Notes: generated by a model from the letters alone, not told the origin. DNA of 44,364 bases from Candidatus Treponema caballi (GCA_018066285.1 JAGHRS010000028.1:1-44364); one strand, 5' to 3'. Shown: positions 17,429 to 26,606, counted from the stretch's first letter. Program-made: numbers and translations.

Positions 17429-17614
17429 ATGGCTGATGAAGAATCTATTGAACAGATGATTTATGACGAAACAGAAAAACGTCTGAACATCATGGAATCA
17501 AAAGATTACGTTTTTCCGGGAAAAATCGGAAAAGGTGACATTGTGGCAATCATTGCATCTGTAGCAGTGAGCCTGGGATTAATTATCCTCTGTATGACAG
17601 GAGTGATAGCATGA
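17429..17614 (+). CDS. small single-span membrane protein beside NCS1 permease
   Basis: 61-residue protein of unknown function. An acidic, helical N-terminal half (residues 1-25) is followed by KDYVFPGKIGKGD and one hydrophobic segment (about residues 39-59). The start has AAAGGAGAG upstream, and its stop overlaps the permease start by 4 bases (ATGA). This tight coupling suggests an accessory subunit of the permease, as known for some small partners of sodium symporters. It is not recognisable as a named family. It could alternatively help assembly or membrane localisation of LicCA. Confidence 0.8.
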   Translation: MADEESIEQMIYDETEKRLNIMESKDYVFPGKIGKGDIVAIIASVAVSLGLIILCMTGVIA

Positions 17615-19047
17615 GCGCAAAAGAAGCAGATTATATCAAGCAGGAGACGGTCACTGGTGCTGTCCCTATGCTGACAAGTGACAGACAGTATTCTTTCTGG
17701 GATCTGTTCCTTTCAACAAGTGGATTCGCCATCGCAACATGGTGTTATACACAGGGTGCATACTGTGCTCAGTATCTTTCATTCAGCCAGATGCTCATAA
17801 ACATCTTCTGTTTTAACATCGTCTGGGTTTTTGTCGAATGTCTTCCTGTATTTTTCGCATCAAGATATGGTATTGACCTGTGGATATGGCTCCGTTCCGT
17901 TCTTGGCATAAAGGGTGTCGCCATTCTCGCCACTGTAATCAGTATGGCAAACTTCGGATGGTATGCAGTTGACAGCCAGCTGTTCGGTTCTTCAATGATC
18001 AACCTGTTCAGCTGTTTTGGCATAGCACTGAATCCTGTCATCTGGAAACCAATATTTGGTGTTGGTTGTGTTATCCTTGGTACGCTCATTGCTCTTGGTG
18101 GACCTGAGGTCATCAAATGGACAAGCCGCTTCCTGGTAACCGCACTGCTCGCTGTCGGTGTCATCGTTGTCGTGCTCTGTTTCACTGCAGTTCCACTCAA
18201 GGACATCATTGCAATTAAGCCGGACCTTACAGATTTCGAGAACAACAAACTGCTTGCATTCATGACAACTGCAGAAGGTAACGTTGCCTTTGCATTCTCA
18301 TGGTCAACCCAGGCTCTCGTTCTTCCTCGTCTGAGCAAGACAGAAAAGGGCGGTTACTGGGGAACTTCACTGTCTTACGGTATCGTAGCTCCATTCTTCG
18401 TTGCTGCCGGTGGTGTCATGGCTCTTGCTATGTTCGTTAAGTGCGGTTATTACGAAAGTGACCCGACAACAATGCTTGCAACACTTTGCGGACCAGGATT
18501 CGCACTCTTGAGCCTCCTCATGGTTGCATTTGCAAACATCGGTACACAGGGTTCTGGTTCATACGTCAACTGTATGATCATCAAGAGCGGTCTTCCAAAG
18601 GTAAGCTATAAACTGCTCGTCCTGCTTTCAATGGTATATGTAAGCATCCTCACTGTATGGGGATGGGTCATGGACCATTTTGCAAACTTCATCTCGATGG
18701 CTGCATATCTGCAGGGACCAATCATCGGTATGGCCGTTGTTGATTACCTCATCGTAAAGAAGAGAAAACTTTCCCTTAAATCTGCATACTACATGAAGGG
18801 TCACGATGCCTACAATTTCACAAATGGCTTCAATATTGTCGGTCTAGCTGTTCTTGTAATTTCATTTGCTCTTGGTGTAATATTTGTTTACAGCCCGCTT
18901 ACAGGTACTGTAAAGAGCAATCTGTTCCTCATTACAACAGGTTCCGGTTTCACTGCTATTGCAGGCGGACTTCTGTACTGGCTTGCAAGCCTTACACCAA
19001 TCAGAAAATACATGCTCCGTGATAGAAATGATCTTGAGATAGTCTGA
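17611..19047 (+). CDS. NCS1/cytosine-permease-like transporter
   Basis: 478-residue protein with about 12 hydrophobic segments and the overall pattern of the NCS1 (purine/cytosine permease) family: a cytoplasmic N-terminus, then DRQYSFWDLFLSTSGFAIATW, ISMANFGWYAVDSQLFGSSM, FSWSTQALVLPRLSKTEKG, and GPIIGMAVVDYLIVKKRKLS. NCS1 members usually import nucleobases, hydantoins or thiamine precursors. Here it sits in an operon with LicCA, so choline or another amino alcohol is a reasonable but unproven substrate. A strong terminator follows. Confidence 0.85.
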   Translation: MSAKEADYIKQETVTGAVPMLTSDRQYSFWDLFLSTSGFAIATWCYTQGAYCAQYLSFSQMLINIFCFNIVWVFVECLPVFFASRYGIDLWIWLRSVLGIKGVAILATVISMANFGWYAVDSQLFGSSMINLFSCFGIALNPVIWKPIFGVGCVILGTLIALGGPEVIKWTSRFLVTALLAVGVIVVVLCFTAVPLKDIIAIKPDLTDFENNKLLAFMTTAEGNVAFAFSWSTQALVLPRLSKTEKGGYWGTSLSYGIVAPFFVAAGGVMALAMFVKCGYYESDPTTMLATLCGPGFALLSLLMVAFANIGTQGSGSYVNCMIIKSGLPKVSYKLLVLLSMVYVSILTVWGWVMDHFANFISMAAYLQGPIIGMAVVDYLIVKKRKLSLKSAYYMKGHDAYNFTNGFNIVGLAVLVISFALGVIFVYSPLTGTVKSNLFLITTGSGFTAIAGGLLYWLASLTPIRKYMLRDRNDLEIV

Positions 19048-19092
19048 TTTCGAAGAGAGTCATTGTAAACACATGTTTTAAAAATGTAGAAT

Positions 19093-19132
19093 GCCCGCTT
19101 TTTGTGTCATGCAGGAAGCGGGCGTTTTTTTT
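19093..19132 (+). terminator. rho-independent terminator after NCS1 permease
   Basis: GCCCGCTT (19093-19100) pairs with AAGCGGGC (19116-19123) around a 15-base loop. A G and eight T residues follow. It ends the licCA1 operon and separates it from licCA2. Confidence 0.9.
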
Positions 19133-19150
19133 GCATAATATCCAGTTATC

Positions 19151-19179
19151 TTGTTTTTTCATGAAAATTGCGATATGAT
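19151..19179 (+). promoter_or_regulatory. promoter of licCA2
   Basis: TTGTTT (19151-19156), a 17-base spacer, and TATGAT (19174-19179). The predicted transcript start is at or next to the ATG at 19186, only 6 bases after the -10 element, with no ribosome-binding site between. Confidence 0.65.
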
Positions 19180-19185
19180 ATATTC

Positions 19186-20976
19186 ATGAATAAGAAAATA
19201 AAGAAGTTCATGAACAAGCGCGAATGCGATATCCTGAAATATCTTGATGAGAACTCTTTTGTAAATCAACGGACTGTTGCTGAGAAGACAGGCTGTGCTG
19301 TAGGCATGGTGAATCAGACTCTTAAACTTCTTGAAGACTGCGATTTGATAAATGCAGATAAGACTCTGACAGAAAAGGGAAGAGAGACTGTCAGGAGGAC
19401 TTCCCCAAAACGTGCCATCATTCTTGCTGCGGGCTTTGGTATGCGCATGGTTCCCATCAATATGTCAGTTCCAAAGGCGTTACTGGAAGTTCGCGGAGAA
19501 ACGATAATAGAGCGCATCATTAAACAGCTGCATGAAGCCGGGATTACAGAAATCTACGTTGTCGCCGGGTTCATGATGGAACGGTTTGAGTATCTGATTG
19601 ATGAATATGGTGTTGAAATAATTGTAAACAGTGAATATGCACTGAAAAACAACCTTCATTCATTATATCTGGCACGGGATTATCTTGAAAATGCGTATGT
19701 CATCCCATGTAATGTGTGGACAGATTTCAATCCGTATTCAAAAAATGAAATGTATTCCTGGTACATGATTGATGACAAACTGGGAACTCATGGATACTTC
19801 TGGGTGAACAGAAAACAGGAAGTCATGAAGCTTCCTGATATAGTTCCTGGATTTCATAAAATCGGCATAAGTTACATTGGTCCTGATGAAGCTCCTCTTG
19901 TCCGTGAAAGACTGGAAAAATATGATTCGTATCCATCATATGACACCAGGAGCTGGGATGAAATTCTTTTTGAACAGAAATCGGTTACTGTGTATGCGCG
20001 GAAGATCAGTAATGATGATTTCGCCGTAATAAATACCTATGAACAGCTTAGGGAACTTGATTCCGGGTCAAATCATCTTAAGACGGAAGCAATTACGATT
20101 GCAGCAGAAACCCTTGATGCATCTCCTTCTGAAATTACTGACATAGAAATACTGAAAAAAGGCATGACAAACCGTTCGTTTCTGTTTTCATGCAGGGATA
20201 AGCGCTACATCATGCGCATCCCGGGAGAGGGAACGGACCAGCTGGTAAACAGAAGGGAAGAAGCTGCTGTTTACCGTGTTCTGAAGGGTAAGGGTATCTG
20301 TGACAACATCATCTACATAAACCCTGATAATGGCTATAAGATAACGGAGTATATCGAGAATTCGCATGCCTCTAATCCTATGAACGTTCTTGATGTTCAT
20401 GACTGTATGAAACGGCTGCGTGAATTCCATAATCTCAGGCTGAAGGTGGATCATACTTTCGAAATATTCGGGAAGATAAACTTCTACGAATCGTTGTGGG
20501 ATGGAAAGCCTTCTGTGTACCGTGATTACAGCCAGACAAAAGAGAATGTCTTTTCTCTTAAGCCATACATTGATGAACATGCAAAAGCGTATGCATTGAC
20601 TCATGTTGATGCTGTTCCTGATAATTTTCTTTTCTCAAATGAGAACCTGAAAAAGCAGATTCACATAATCGACTGGGAGTACGCTGGTATGCAGGATCAG
20701 GATGTAGACCTTGCCATGTTCTGCATATATGCGATGTACGACCGTAAGCACGTGGATAAGCTTATAGACGCATATTATACCGAAGGATGTCTTGAGGAAA
20801 CACGCGTGAAGATTTACTGCTACATAGCCTGCTGTGGCCTTTTGTGGAGCAACTGGTGTGAATATAAGCGCAACCTTGGTGTTGATTTCGGTGAGTACGC
20901 ACTGCGTCAGTACCGTTATGCAAAGGAATATTACCGGATTGTTATGAATTATCTTGAAGAAGGAGAAATAAAATGA
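19186..20976 (+). CDS. second, diverged LicC-LicA-like fusion with N-terminal winged helix
   Basis: 596-residue paralogue of the licCA1 product with the same three-part order. A winged helix region (residues about 10-75, RTVAEKTGCAVGMVNQTLKL) is followed by a nucleotidyltransferase (AIILAAGFGMRM, VPKALLEVRGETIIE) and a LicA-type kinase (GMTNRSF, HVDAVPDN from H473, IIDWEYAGMQD). The position of the metal Asp in SDNY of licCA1 reads CNVW here (N176), so the cytidylyltransferase half may differ in activity or substrate. The start is uncertain: ATG 19186 fits a leaderless transcript, while ATG 19210 aligns with the licCA1 start. It overlaps the BCCT gene by 4 bases. An amino alcohol kinase/cytidylyltransferase is likely; choline is not proven. 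Confidence 0.82.
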   Translation: MNKKIKKFMNKRECDILKYLDENSFVNQRTVAEKTGCAVGMVNQTLKLLEDCDLINADKTLTEKGRETVRRTSPKRAIILAAGFGMRMVPINMSVPKALLEVRGETIIERIIKQLHEAGITEIYVVAGFMMERFEYLIDEYGVEIIVNSEYALKNNLHSLYLARDYLENAYVIPCNVWTDFNPYSKNEMYSWYMIDDKLGTHGYFWVNRKQEVMKLPDIVPGFHKIGISYIGPDEAPLVRERLEKYDSYPSYDTRSWDEILFEQKSVTVYARKISNDDFAVINTYEQLRELDSGSNHLKTEAITIAAETLDASPSEITDIEILKKGMTNRSFLFSCRDKRYIMRIPGEGTDQLVNRREEAAVYRVLKGKGICDNIIYINPDNGYKITEYIENSHASNPMNVLDVHDCMKRLREFHNLRLKVDHTFEIFGKINFYESLWDGKPSVYRDYSQTKENVFSLKPYIDEHAKAYALTHVDAVPDNFLFSNENLKKQIHIIDWEYAGMQDQDVDLAMFCIYAMYDRKHVDKLIDAYYTEGCLEETRVKIYCYIACCGLLWSNWCEYKRNLGVDFGEYALRQYRYAKEYYRIVMNYLEEGEIK

Positions 20977-22487
20977 GTTCTGAAAAAAGAAGAATTGACC
21001 CGGCTACTACCATAATCCCAATGGCGATTATTCTGGTGATGTGCGTGTTCTTTTTTGTCAGCCCTGAGGCTTCTGCAAATACTTTGGGCGCAATACGCGG
21101 TTTTCTTGAAGGAAAACTTGGCCTGTATTATCTTCTGGTTGGTCTGGGTGTCCTTATCACCGGCCTTATCATCGCTTTTTCAAAGCTTGGAGACATCGTC
21201 CTTGGAAAGCCGGATGAAAAGCCTCAGTACAGTTTCTTTACCTGGGGTTCCATGATGTTTACTGCGGGACTTGCTGCAGACATCCTGTTCTATTCGTTCT
21301 GCGAGTGGATTCTGTATGCCGGTGAAAGCCGCGTTTCTTCGCTCGGTTCCATTCAGGACTGGGCCTCAACATATCCGCTTTTCCACTGGGGCCCGATTCC
21401 GTGGGGCTTTTATGCAATCCTCGCTGCTGCATTCGGTTTCATGCTGCATGTTCGTGGTGTAAAGAAGCAGAAGTATTCAGAAGCCTGCCGCCCGATTCTT
21501 GGAAAGTATACGGATAAGCTTCCTGGAAAGATTGTAGACGTTCTTGCTGTCATCGCACTTATTGCAGGAACAGCAACAACGTTCAGCCTTGCAACTCCGC
21601 TTCTGTCATCTGCACTGACTGACCTGTTCGGCATTCCGTCTTCAAAAATCGTCACCATCCTCATTCTTGTCGTCATCTGCGCTGTGTACACCGTATCTGT
21701 CCTTCGCGGTATGAAAGGCGTCAAGTTCCTTGCTGAAATCTGCATGTACGTGTTCTTCGCGCTCCTTGCCTATGTCTTCATCCTGGGAAAGAATCCGATT
21801 TATATCCTTGAAACGGGATTCAGCGCGCTTGGCAACCTGTTCCAGAACTTCCTGGGACTTGCCACGTACACCGATCCGCTTCGTGAAACCGGATTTGCAC
21901 AGAACTGGACTATATTCTACTGGGCTTACTGGATGGTCTGGTGTGTTGCAGCTCCGTTCTTTATGGGAAGCATTTCACGCGGCCGCACTGTCCGTCAGGT
22001 AATCCTCGGCTGTTTCGGCTTCGGTATGGGCGCTACGTTCATCTCATTCATCATTCTTGGAAACTACAGCCTTGGCCTTCAGACAAAGGGCATTTTTGAC
22101 GTCATGGGCTTCTATGAAGCATCAGGATACGACCTTTATGCCACAATCATTGAAGTTATCCACTGCCTGCCTGTTCCTCAGATTGTGCTTGTCCTGCTCA
22201 TTGTTTCCATGGTTGCATTTTACGCTACAAGTTTTGACTCAATCACACTGGTTGCATCAGCATACAGTTACAAGGAAATAAAGGATGATGAGGAAGCGGG
22301 TAAAGGCATGAAGCTTTTCTGGGCAATTCTTCTGATTCTGCTGCCGGTTGTGTTCATTTTCAGTGAAAGCAGCATGAACAACCTGCAGACAGTTTCCATG
22401 ATTGCCGCATTCCCGATTGGTATCGTCATCATTCTGATTATTGCGTCATTCATCAAGGATATGAAGAAGTACCGGGACGGAGAGTAA
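20973..22487 (+). CDS. BCCT-family choline/betaine/carnitine-type transporter
   Basis: 504-residue protein with about 12 membrane segments and the clear BCCT signature: SFFTWGSMMFTAGLAADIL, PLFHWGPIPWGFY, WTIFYWAYWMVWCVAAPFF followed by MGSISRGRTVRQ, and FYATSFDSITLVASAYSYK. BCCT proteins import quaternary ammonium compounds, by Na+ or H+ symport or by exchange. The start ATG overlaps the stop of licCA2 and is preceded by GAAGAAGGAGAAA. It is thus directly coupled to an amino-alcohol kinase, which points to nutrient uptake for phospholipid or decoration rather than osmoprotection. The tail after the last segment is short (KDMKKYRDGE), without a long osmosensory extension. Confidence 0.92.
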   Translation: MSSEKRRIDPATTIIPMAIILVMCVFFFVSPEASANTLGAIRGFLEGKLGLYYLLVGLGVLITGLIIAFSKLGDIVLGKPDEKPQYSFFTWGSMMFTAGLAADILFYSFCEWILYAGESRVSSLGSIQDWASTYPLFHWGPIPWGFYAILAAAFGFMLHVRGVKKQKYSEACRPILGKYTDKLPGKIVDVLAVIALIAGTATTFSLATPLLSSALTDLFGIPSSKIVTILILVVICAVYTVSVLRGMKGVKFLAEICMYVFFALLAYVFILGKNPIYILETGFSALGNLFQNFLGLATYTDPLRETGFAQNWTIFYWAYWMVWCVAAPFFMGSISRGRTVRQVILGCFGFGMGATFISFIILGNYSLGLQTKGIFDVMGFYEASGYDLYATIIEVIHCLPVPQIVLVLLIVSMVAFYATSFDSITLVASAYSYKEIKDDEEAGKGMKLFWAILLILLPVVFIFSESSMNNLQTVSMIAAFPIGIVIILIIASFIKDMKKYRDGE

Positions 22488-22545
22488 ATCTTTTAGTGGT
22501 AAAAAATATCATCTTGCTGTAAACTGTAAAAAAAGGATGTACAAA

Positions 22546-23169
22546 ATGTTTAACAGTCTTACAGGAAAAATAACGGCAAAACTGCCGCAGACAGTGTATC
22601 TGCAGGTTGGTGGCATCGAATGGGATATTGCAGTTCCAGACACCGCAATTGATGAGCTCCCTCCTGTAGGAGATGAAGCGCGTATTTTTACATATCTCGT
22701 TCATCGTGAAGATGCAATGAAGCTGTTCGGATTTGCAAGCATGCAGGAACGTGCCATGTTCCTTGATTTGCTCCGTGTTGAAGGATTGGGACCAAAAGCT
22801 GCATTGAAGGTGCTTTCCAGCGTTACGTGCAAAAAGCTTTCCGCTCTTCTTGCGGCGGGTGACGCAGGTCTTCTTGAAAAGATACCGGGTGTCGGACACA
22901 AGACAGCGCAGAAGATGATGCTGACGCTTAAAGGTAAGCTTACTCTTCTTGATGAAGATGGTGCCGTCATTCAGGTTGTCCGCACTAAAGCGCAGTCTCC
23001 TTGGGCAGATGTCATCAACGGCCTTGTGGATATGGGCTACGACAGGACTAAATGCGAGCAGATTGTTGAACGCGTTGCCTCTGAAATTAAAGACCCTGAT
23101 CATAAGATGAGTCAGGCGTTGAAAGAAGATAAGATTTTCCGCACAGCACTGGTAGAGCTGGCTAGATGA
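22546..23169 (+). CDS. ruvA: Holliday junction branch-migration protein RuvA
   Basis: 207-residue RuvA, which binds four-way DNA junctions and loads RuvB. Domain I begins [14 protein letters not shown]; the helix-hairpin-helix region contains [17 protein letters not shown] and [17 protein letters not shown]; a C-terminal RuvB-binding helix follows. ATG 22546 is chosen over 22537 because AAAAGGA then lies at a good distance (8 bases) and RuvA proteins start this way. It overlaps ruvB by 4 bases. Confidence 0.95.
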   Translation: MFNSLTGKITAKLPQTVYLQVGGIEWDIAVPDTAIDELPPVGDEARIFTYLVHREDAMKLFGFASMQERAMFLDLLRVEGLGPKAALKVLSSVTCKKLSALLAAGDAGLLEKIPGVGHKTAQKMMLTLKGKLTLLDEDGAVIQVVRTKAQSPWADVINGLVDMGYDRTKCEQIVERVASEIKDPDHKMSQALKEDKIFRTALVELAR

Positions 23170-24260
23170 AAGAACATACAGATTCATATAATGATGGCGG
23201 TTTCGGCGAGGGTTTTGTCCGGCCGGATATGTCCTTTGAAGGAGACTCTGATAACAGCCTTCGCCCCAAGATGCTCGGCGATTTTCTGGGTCAGTCAAAA
23301 GTAAAGGACAATCTTTCCGTTTTCATAGAAGCTGCACGTGAGCGCGGCGAAAGTATGGATCACACGTTTCTCATCGGTCCGCCGGGTCTTGGAAAGACTA
23401 CTCTTGCGCAGATTACCGCGCACGAGCTTGGGGTTGATTTCAAAGTGACGAGCGCCCCGGCTCTCGACAAACCGAAGGATCTGGCCGGTATTCTTTCCAC
23501 AATAACAGAGCGTTCTGTTTTCTTCATAGACGAAATACACCGCCTTAAGCCAGCCATTGAAGAAATGCTCTACATTGCAATGGAAGACTACGAGCTTGAC
23601 TGGATAATAGGGCAGGGCGCGTCTGCAAGAACGGTCCGCATCCCAATTCCGCACTTCACGCTCGTGGGCGCTACAACTAAAGCAGGTATGGTTTCAAGTC
23701 CGCTCATCAGCCGTTTCGGCATTGTGCAGCGTTTCAGCTTTTATACGCATGAAGAACTTGCAGCAATCATAAAGCGTTCAGCGCTCATTCTTGACGTTGC
23801 CGTTGATGATGACGCAGCGCTTCTCATGGCAAGCTGTGCCCGCGGTACTCCCCGCGTTGCAAACCGCATTCTCCGCCGCATGAGGGACTTTGCCCAGGTT
23901 GCACATTCTCCATCAATTACAAAGGAAATTGTCGTTGCAGGCCTTGAAAAGCTTGAGATTGATTCGCTTGGTCTTGAGCGTTACGACCGCGAGATTCTGC
24001 TTTCCATCATATACAACTATGGCGGCGGTCCCGTTGGTGCCGAAACGCTCGCAATCAGCATTGGTGAAAGCATGGATACGCTTGAGGACTATTATGAGCC
24101 GTACCTTATACAGTCTGGTCTCATTCAGCGTACTCCGCGCGGCCGTGTCGTCACTGAAAAAGCGTACGCGCATCTCAATATTCCACATTCATCTGGACGT
24201 AGTGGAGAAGCAGGGGACTCAGGTGCAGCTGATGGCAACGCGCAACCGGGCTTGTTCTAA
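23166..24260 (+). CDS. ruvB: Holliday junction helicase RuvB
   Basis: 364-residue AAA+ motor of branch migration. [11 protein letters not shown] opens the conserved part, Walker A is GPPGLGKTT, Walker B is FFIDEIHR, sensor 1 is LVGATTKAG, and the winged-helix domain contains RTPRGRV and ends near residue 344. A 20-residue Gly/Ala/Asp-rich tail follows. The conserved core is preceded by an acidic N-terminal stretch of about 25 residues. Translationally coupled to ruvA. Confidence 0.96.
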   Translation: MKEHTDSYNDGGFGEGFVRPDMSFEGDSDNSLRPKMLGDFLGQSKVKDNLSVFIEAARERGESMDHTFLIGPPGLGKTTLAQITAHELGVDFKVTSAPALDKPKDLAGILSTITERSVFFIDEIHRLKPAIEEMLYIAMEDYELDWIIGQGASARTVRIPIPHFTLVGATTKAGMVSSPLISRFGIVQRFSFYTHEELAAIIKRSALILDVAVDDDAALLMASCARGTPRVANRILRRMRDFAQVAHSPSITKEIVVAGLEKLEIDSLGLERYDREILLSIIYNYGGGPVGAETLAISIGESMDTLEDYYEPYLIQSGLIQRTPRGRVVTEKAYAHLNIPHSSGRSGEAGDSGAADGNAQPGLF

Positions 24261-24345
24261 GCGCAACAGAATTTTATGGCCATGCAGCTGACAAAAGCTC
24301 TTCCGGCTTTCAACGGCTGGTGTGGCGTTAATCCCGTAAAAACGT

Positions 24346-24351
24346 TATAAT
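24346..24351 (+). promoter_or_regulatory. -10 element of queA
   Basis: A perfect TATAAT ends 8 bases before the queA ATG. No clear -35 element (TGGCGT at 17 bases is weak) and no ribosome-binding site are seen, so the transcript may start at or within 2 bases of the start codon. Confidence 0.5.
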
Positions 24352-24359
24352 CTCACAAT

Positions 24360-25496
24360 ATGAAAACATCTGATTTTTATTTTGATTTGCCTGATGAACT
24401 GATTGCGCAGCATCCGTCCGGAGTACGCGGTGAGGATAAGCTTTTTGTGCTTGATCGCGGCCTGTACCGCCCGTGGAATGCCGCTGATGCATCATCCGCT
24501 GACAAGACAGCAACTACCGATGGAGAAGCATCATTCACCCACAAGATGATGGCAGATCTTCCCGACCTTATTGAACCGGGTACACTGATGATTTTCAACA
24601 ACAGCCGCGTCCGCCGTTCCCGCTGTTATGGACGCACGACAGACACTGGCCGTGAAGCTGAGTTCCTCATGTTGCAGTGTCTTCCTTCTTTTTTGGCTGA
24701 CGCAGAACCAAACAGCGTCTGGAAGGCAATGGTCAAGAACGCAAAGAAGCAGAAGCCTGGAAAAGTGTTCGCCTTCCCGGACGGCACAAAGGGAACTATC
24801 CTTGAAAACCCCGCGGACGCAGGAACTGAGTTCCGTACGGTACATTTCAACCGTTCAATAGATGAAGCCTGGTTCGAGCGTAACGGCCATATTCCGTTGC
24901 CGCCATATATAAAACGTGAAGATACAGAAGAAGACAGCGAGCGCTATCAGAATGTGTATGCGAAAGAAGTTGGTAGTGCAGCCTGTCCTACAGCCGGCCT
25001 TCATTTCACAGAAGACATGCTCGGCCGTCTTGCAGCAAAGAACATAGACATTGCGTACGTTACGCTTCATGTAGGTCTTGGTACGTTCCTTCCGGTTCGT
25101 GCTGAAAACATTGAAGACCACAAGATGCATGAAGAATATTTCACGGTAAGTGAAGAGACGGCCGCAAAAGTAAACGCCGCAAAAAAAGAAGGACGCACTG
25201 TCCTTGCTGTTGGAACAACAAGCGTGCGCACTCTCGAATCAGCGTGGATTGGTGGATCTGTGGAAGAGGGTGGCTATCTGCCTTCTGGCGGACACAGTAC
25301 AAGCATCTTCATTTATCCGGGCTACAAGTTCAAATGCGTAGACCGCATGTTCACAAACTTCCACACGCCAGAATCAACACTGATGATGCTCGTAAGCGCC
25401 TTCGCCGGCCAGAAAAACATAATGACCGCCTACCAGACCGCCGTTTTACAGCGATATAGATTCTTCTCTTACGGCGACGCAATGCTTATAAAATAA
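24360..25496 (+). CDS. queA: tRNA preQ1(34) S-adenosylmethionine ribosyltransferase-isomerase
   Basis: 378-residue QueA, which transfers the ribosyl part of SAM to preQ1 at position 34 of tRNA to make epoxyqueuosine. Diagnostic segments are [14 protein letters not shown], the loop [62 protein letters not shown], and [19 protein letters not shown]. Residues about 37-60 form a non-conserved insertion ([15 protein letters not shown]). It follows ruvB by 99 bases with its own -10 element and no ribosome-binding site. Confidence 0.95.
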   Translation: MKTSDFYFDLPDELIAQHPSGVRGEDKLFVLDRGLYRPWNAADASSADKTATTDGEASFTHKMMADLPDLIEPGTLMIFNNSRVRRSRCYGRTTDTGREAEFLMLQCLPSFLADAEPNSVWKAMVKNAKKQKPGKVFAFPDGTKGTILENPADAGTEFRTVHFNRSIDEAWFERNGHIPLPPYIKREDTEEDSERYQNVYAKEVGSAACPTAGLHFTEDMLGRLAAKNIDIAYVTLHVGLGTFLPVRAENIEDHKMHEEYFTVSEETAAKVNAAKKEGRTVLAVGTTSVRTLESAWIGGSVEEGGYLPSGGHSTSIFIYPGYKFKCVDRMFTNFHTPESTLMMLVSAFAGQKNIMTAYQTAVLQRYRFFSYGDAMLIK

Positions 25497-25545
25497 AAAG
25501 TAGAAATAAAAAGTCCACGAACATATAACTGATTCTAATTCTGTG

Positions 25546-25602
25546 GGGATCACACCCATGGTAGTTCCATGCATGGCATAGATATACCCTGGGTGTAATC
25601 CC
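25546..25602. repeat. 57-base inverted-repeat element at the break of a chemoreceptor remnant
   Basis: GGGATCACACCCA (25546-25558) and TGGGTGTAATCCC (25590-25602) are inverted copies matching at 12 of 13 positions, with a 31-base interior that contains the palindrome CCATGCATGG. The right arm begins 3-4 bases from where chemoreceptor homology stops. It could be the end of a small mobile element or a recombination scar. It does not resemble a simple terminator, because no T-tract follows. Confidence 0.5.
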
Positions 25603-25605
25603 AAT

Positions 25606-26535
25606 AGATGAAAGTGCAATGAAGGCTTTCCTGGATTCCTCAGATGTGTTAACAACATCTGTGATGGAGTTCATGATGTTAAGCAGCTGGTCTCCAATTG
25701 TCTTTGACTGTGCTGTTGAGGTTTCAGAAAGCTTACGGATTTCATCTGCAACAACAGAGAAGCCCTTTCCAGATTCTCCTGCATGTGCTGCTTCAATTGC
25801 AGCGTTCATAGCAAGAAGGTTAGTCTGGGATACAATGTTGGTGATTGCAGTATTTGCTTCCTGAAGCATCTTGGACTGATTCTGAATCATGCGCTCAAGA
25901 GACTGAATGTTTGCAGCAATCTGATTTAAAGCGCTTGCAGTCTCTGTTACACTGTTGTGCTGAGAGGATATCTGATCATGAATGCTGTCGATGTTTGCGA
26001 TGATCTGGGTAATTGAGCTTGATGTTTCCTGTGTACTTGAATCAAGATCAATACCAGCGGAAACCAGAACAGAGTTGGAATCCTTAATGTCACTGATAAT
26101 CATCTGCAGTTTTTCTACGAATTTGTTGAATCCTTCTGCAACTTCACCGGATTCATCCTTTGAAGTGACTGCAATACGTTGTGAAAGATCCGCATTTCCT
26201 TCTGCAATATCTGTTATGGAGTCACGAACTGCAATAAGCGGTTTTGCAATCCGGTGTGATAAAAAGATTCCGAAAATGATGGCAACCGCAATACTTGCAG
26301 CAAACATGACACCAATTGATATCATCAGTTTGGTAAGTTCCCAATAAAGCTCACTGCGGATACCAACAGTGACAAAAGCCCATCCTGTAATGGCAGGCAT
26401 AAGTTGTGCAGCAATGTATGTAGATTCGTCTGTCAGATCGATATAGCAGTTTGTTTCAGAAAGATTTCCCTTAATTTCAGTAAAACCATAATCATCAAAG
26501 AAGTTTCCTGCAAGAATTTTGCTTGAGTCTGCACC
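25606..26535 (-). pseudogene. methyl-accepting chemotaxis protein remnant, truncated at both ends
   Basis: The frame opens right after an in-frame TGA (26536-26538) with [18 protein letters not shown], the end of a periplasmic Cache-type sensor domain. It continues through a membrane segment ([20 protein letters not shown]), a HAMP region ([14 protein letters not shown]) and most of a signalling domain, including the hairpin-tip-like [21 protein letters not shown] (here given as [18 protein letters not shown]). Homology stops near FIALSS, well before a normal MCP end, and unrelated sequence follows. The N-terminal signal anchor, most of the sensor domain and the C-terminal helix are missing. 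A shortened product from the internal ATG at 26400 is possible but unlikely to be functional. Confidence 0.8.
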
Positions 26536-26606
26536 TCAAAAATAGCAGATATTACAAGTCTATATCAGATAAGAAATACGTCAATTTTAATTATATGATT
26601 TTGAGG
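26534..26606. repeat. CCTCAAAA inverted repeats flanking 57 AT-rich bases
   Basis: CCTCAAAA (26534-26541) and TTTTGAGG (26599-26606) face each other next to the 5' break of the chemoreceptor remnant and 28 bases from the end of the FAD-subunit gene. The pair may be an element end or a weak hairpin. The short arms make chance possible. Nothing else is seen between 26536 and 26633. Confidence 0.25.

Noticed and set aside
17769-18338. 189-codon minus-strand open frame opposite the NCS1 permease
   Set aside because: Shadow of a membrane protein gene with no start-site support.
22453-23298. 281-codon minus-strand open frame across ruvA
   Set aside because: It lies opposite ruvA and the start of ruvB, both certain, and has no recognisable motif.
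25546-25602. Integron attC site, considered because T. denticola has a chromosomal integron
   Set aside because: The conserved GTTRRRY and RYYYAAC core sites are not present at the repeat ends, and no integrase or cassette array is nearby.
25446-25658. 70-codon minus-strand frame over the inverted repeat
   Set aside because: It overlaps the queA end and the repeat, has no ribosome-binding site or family resemblance, and is probably chance.
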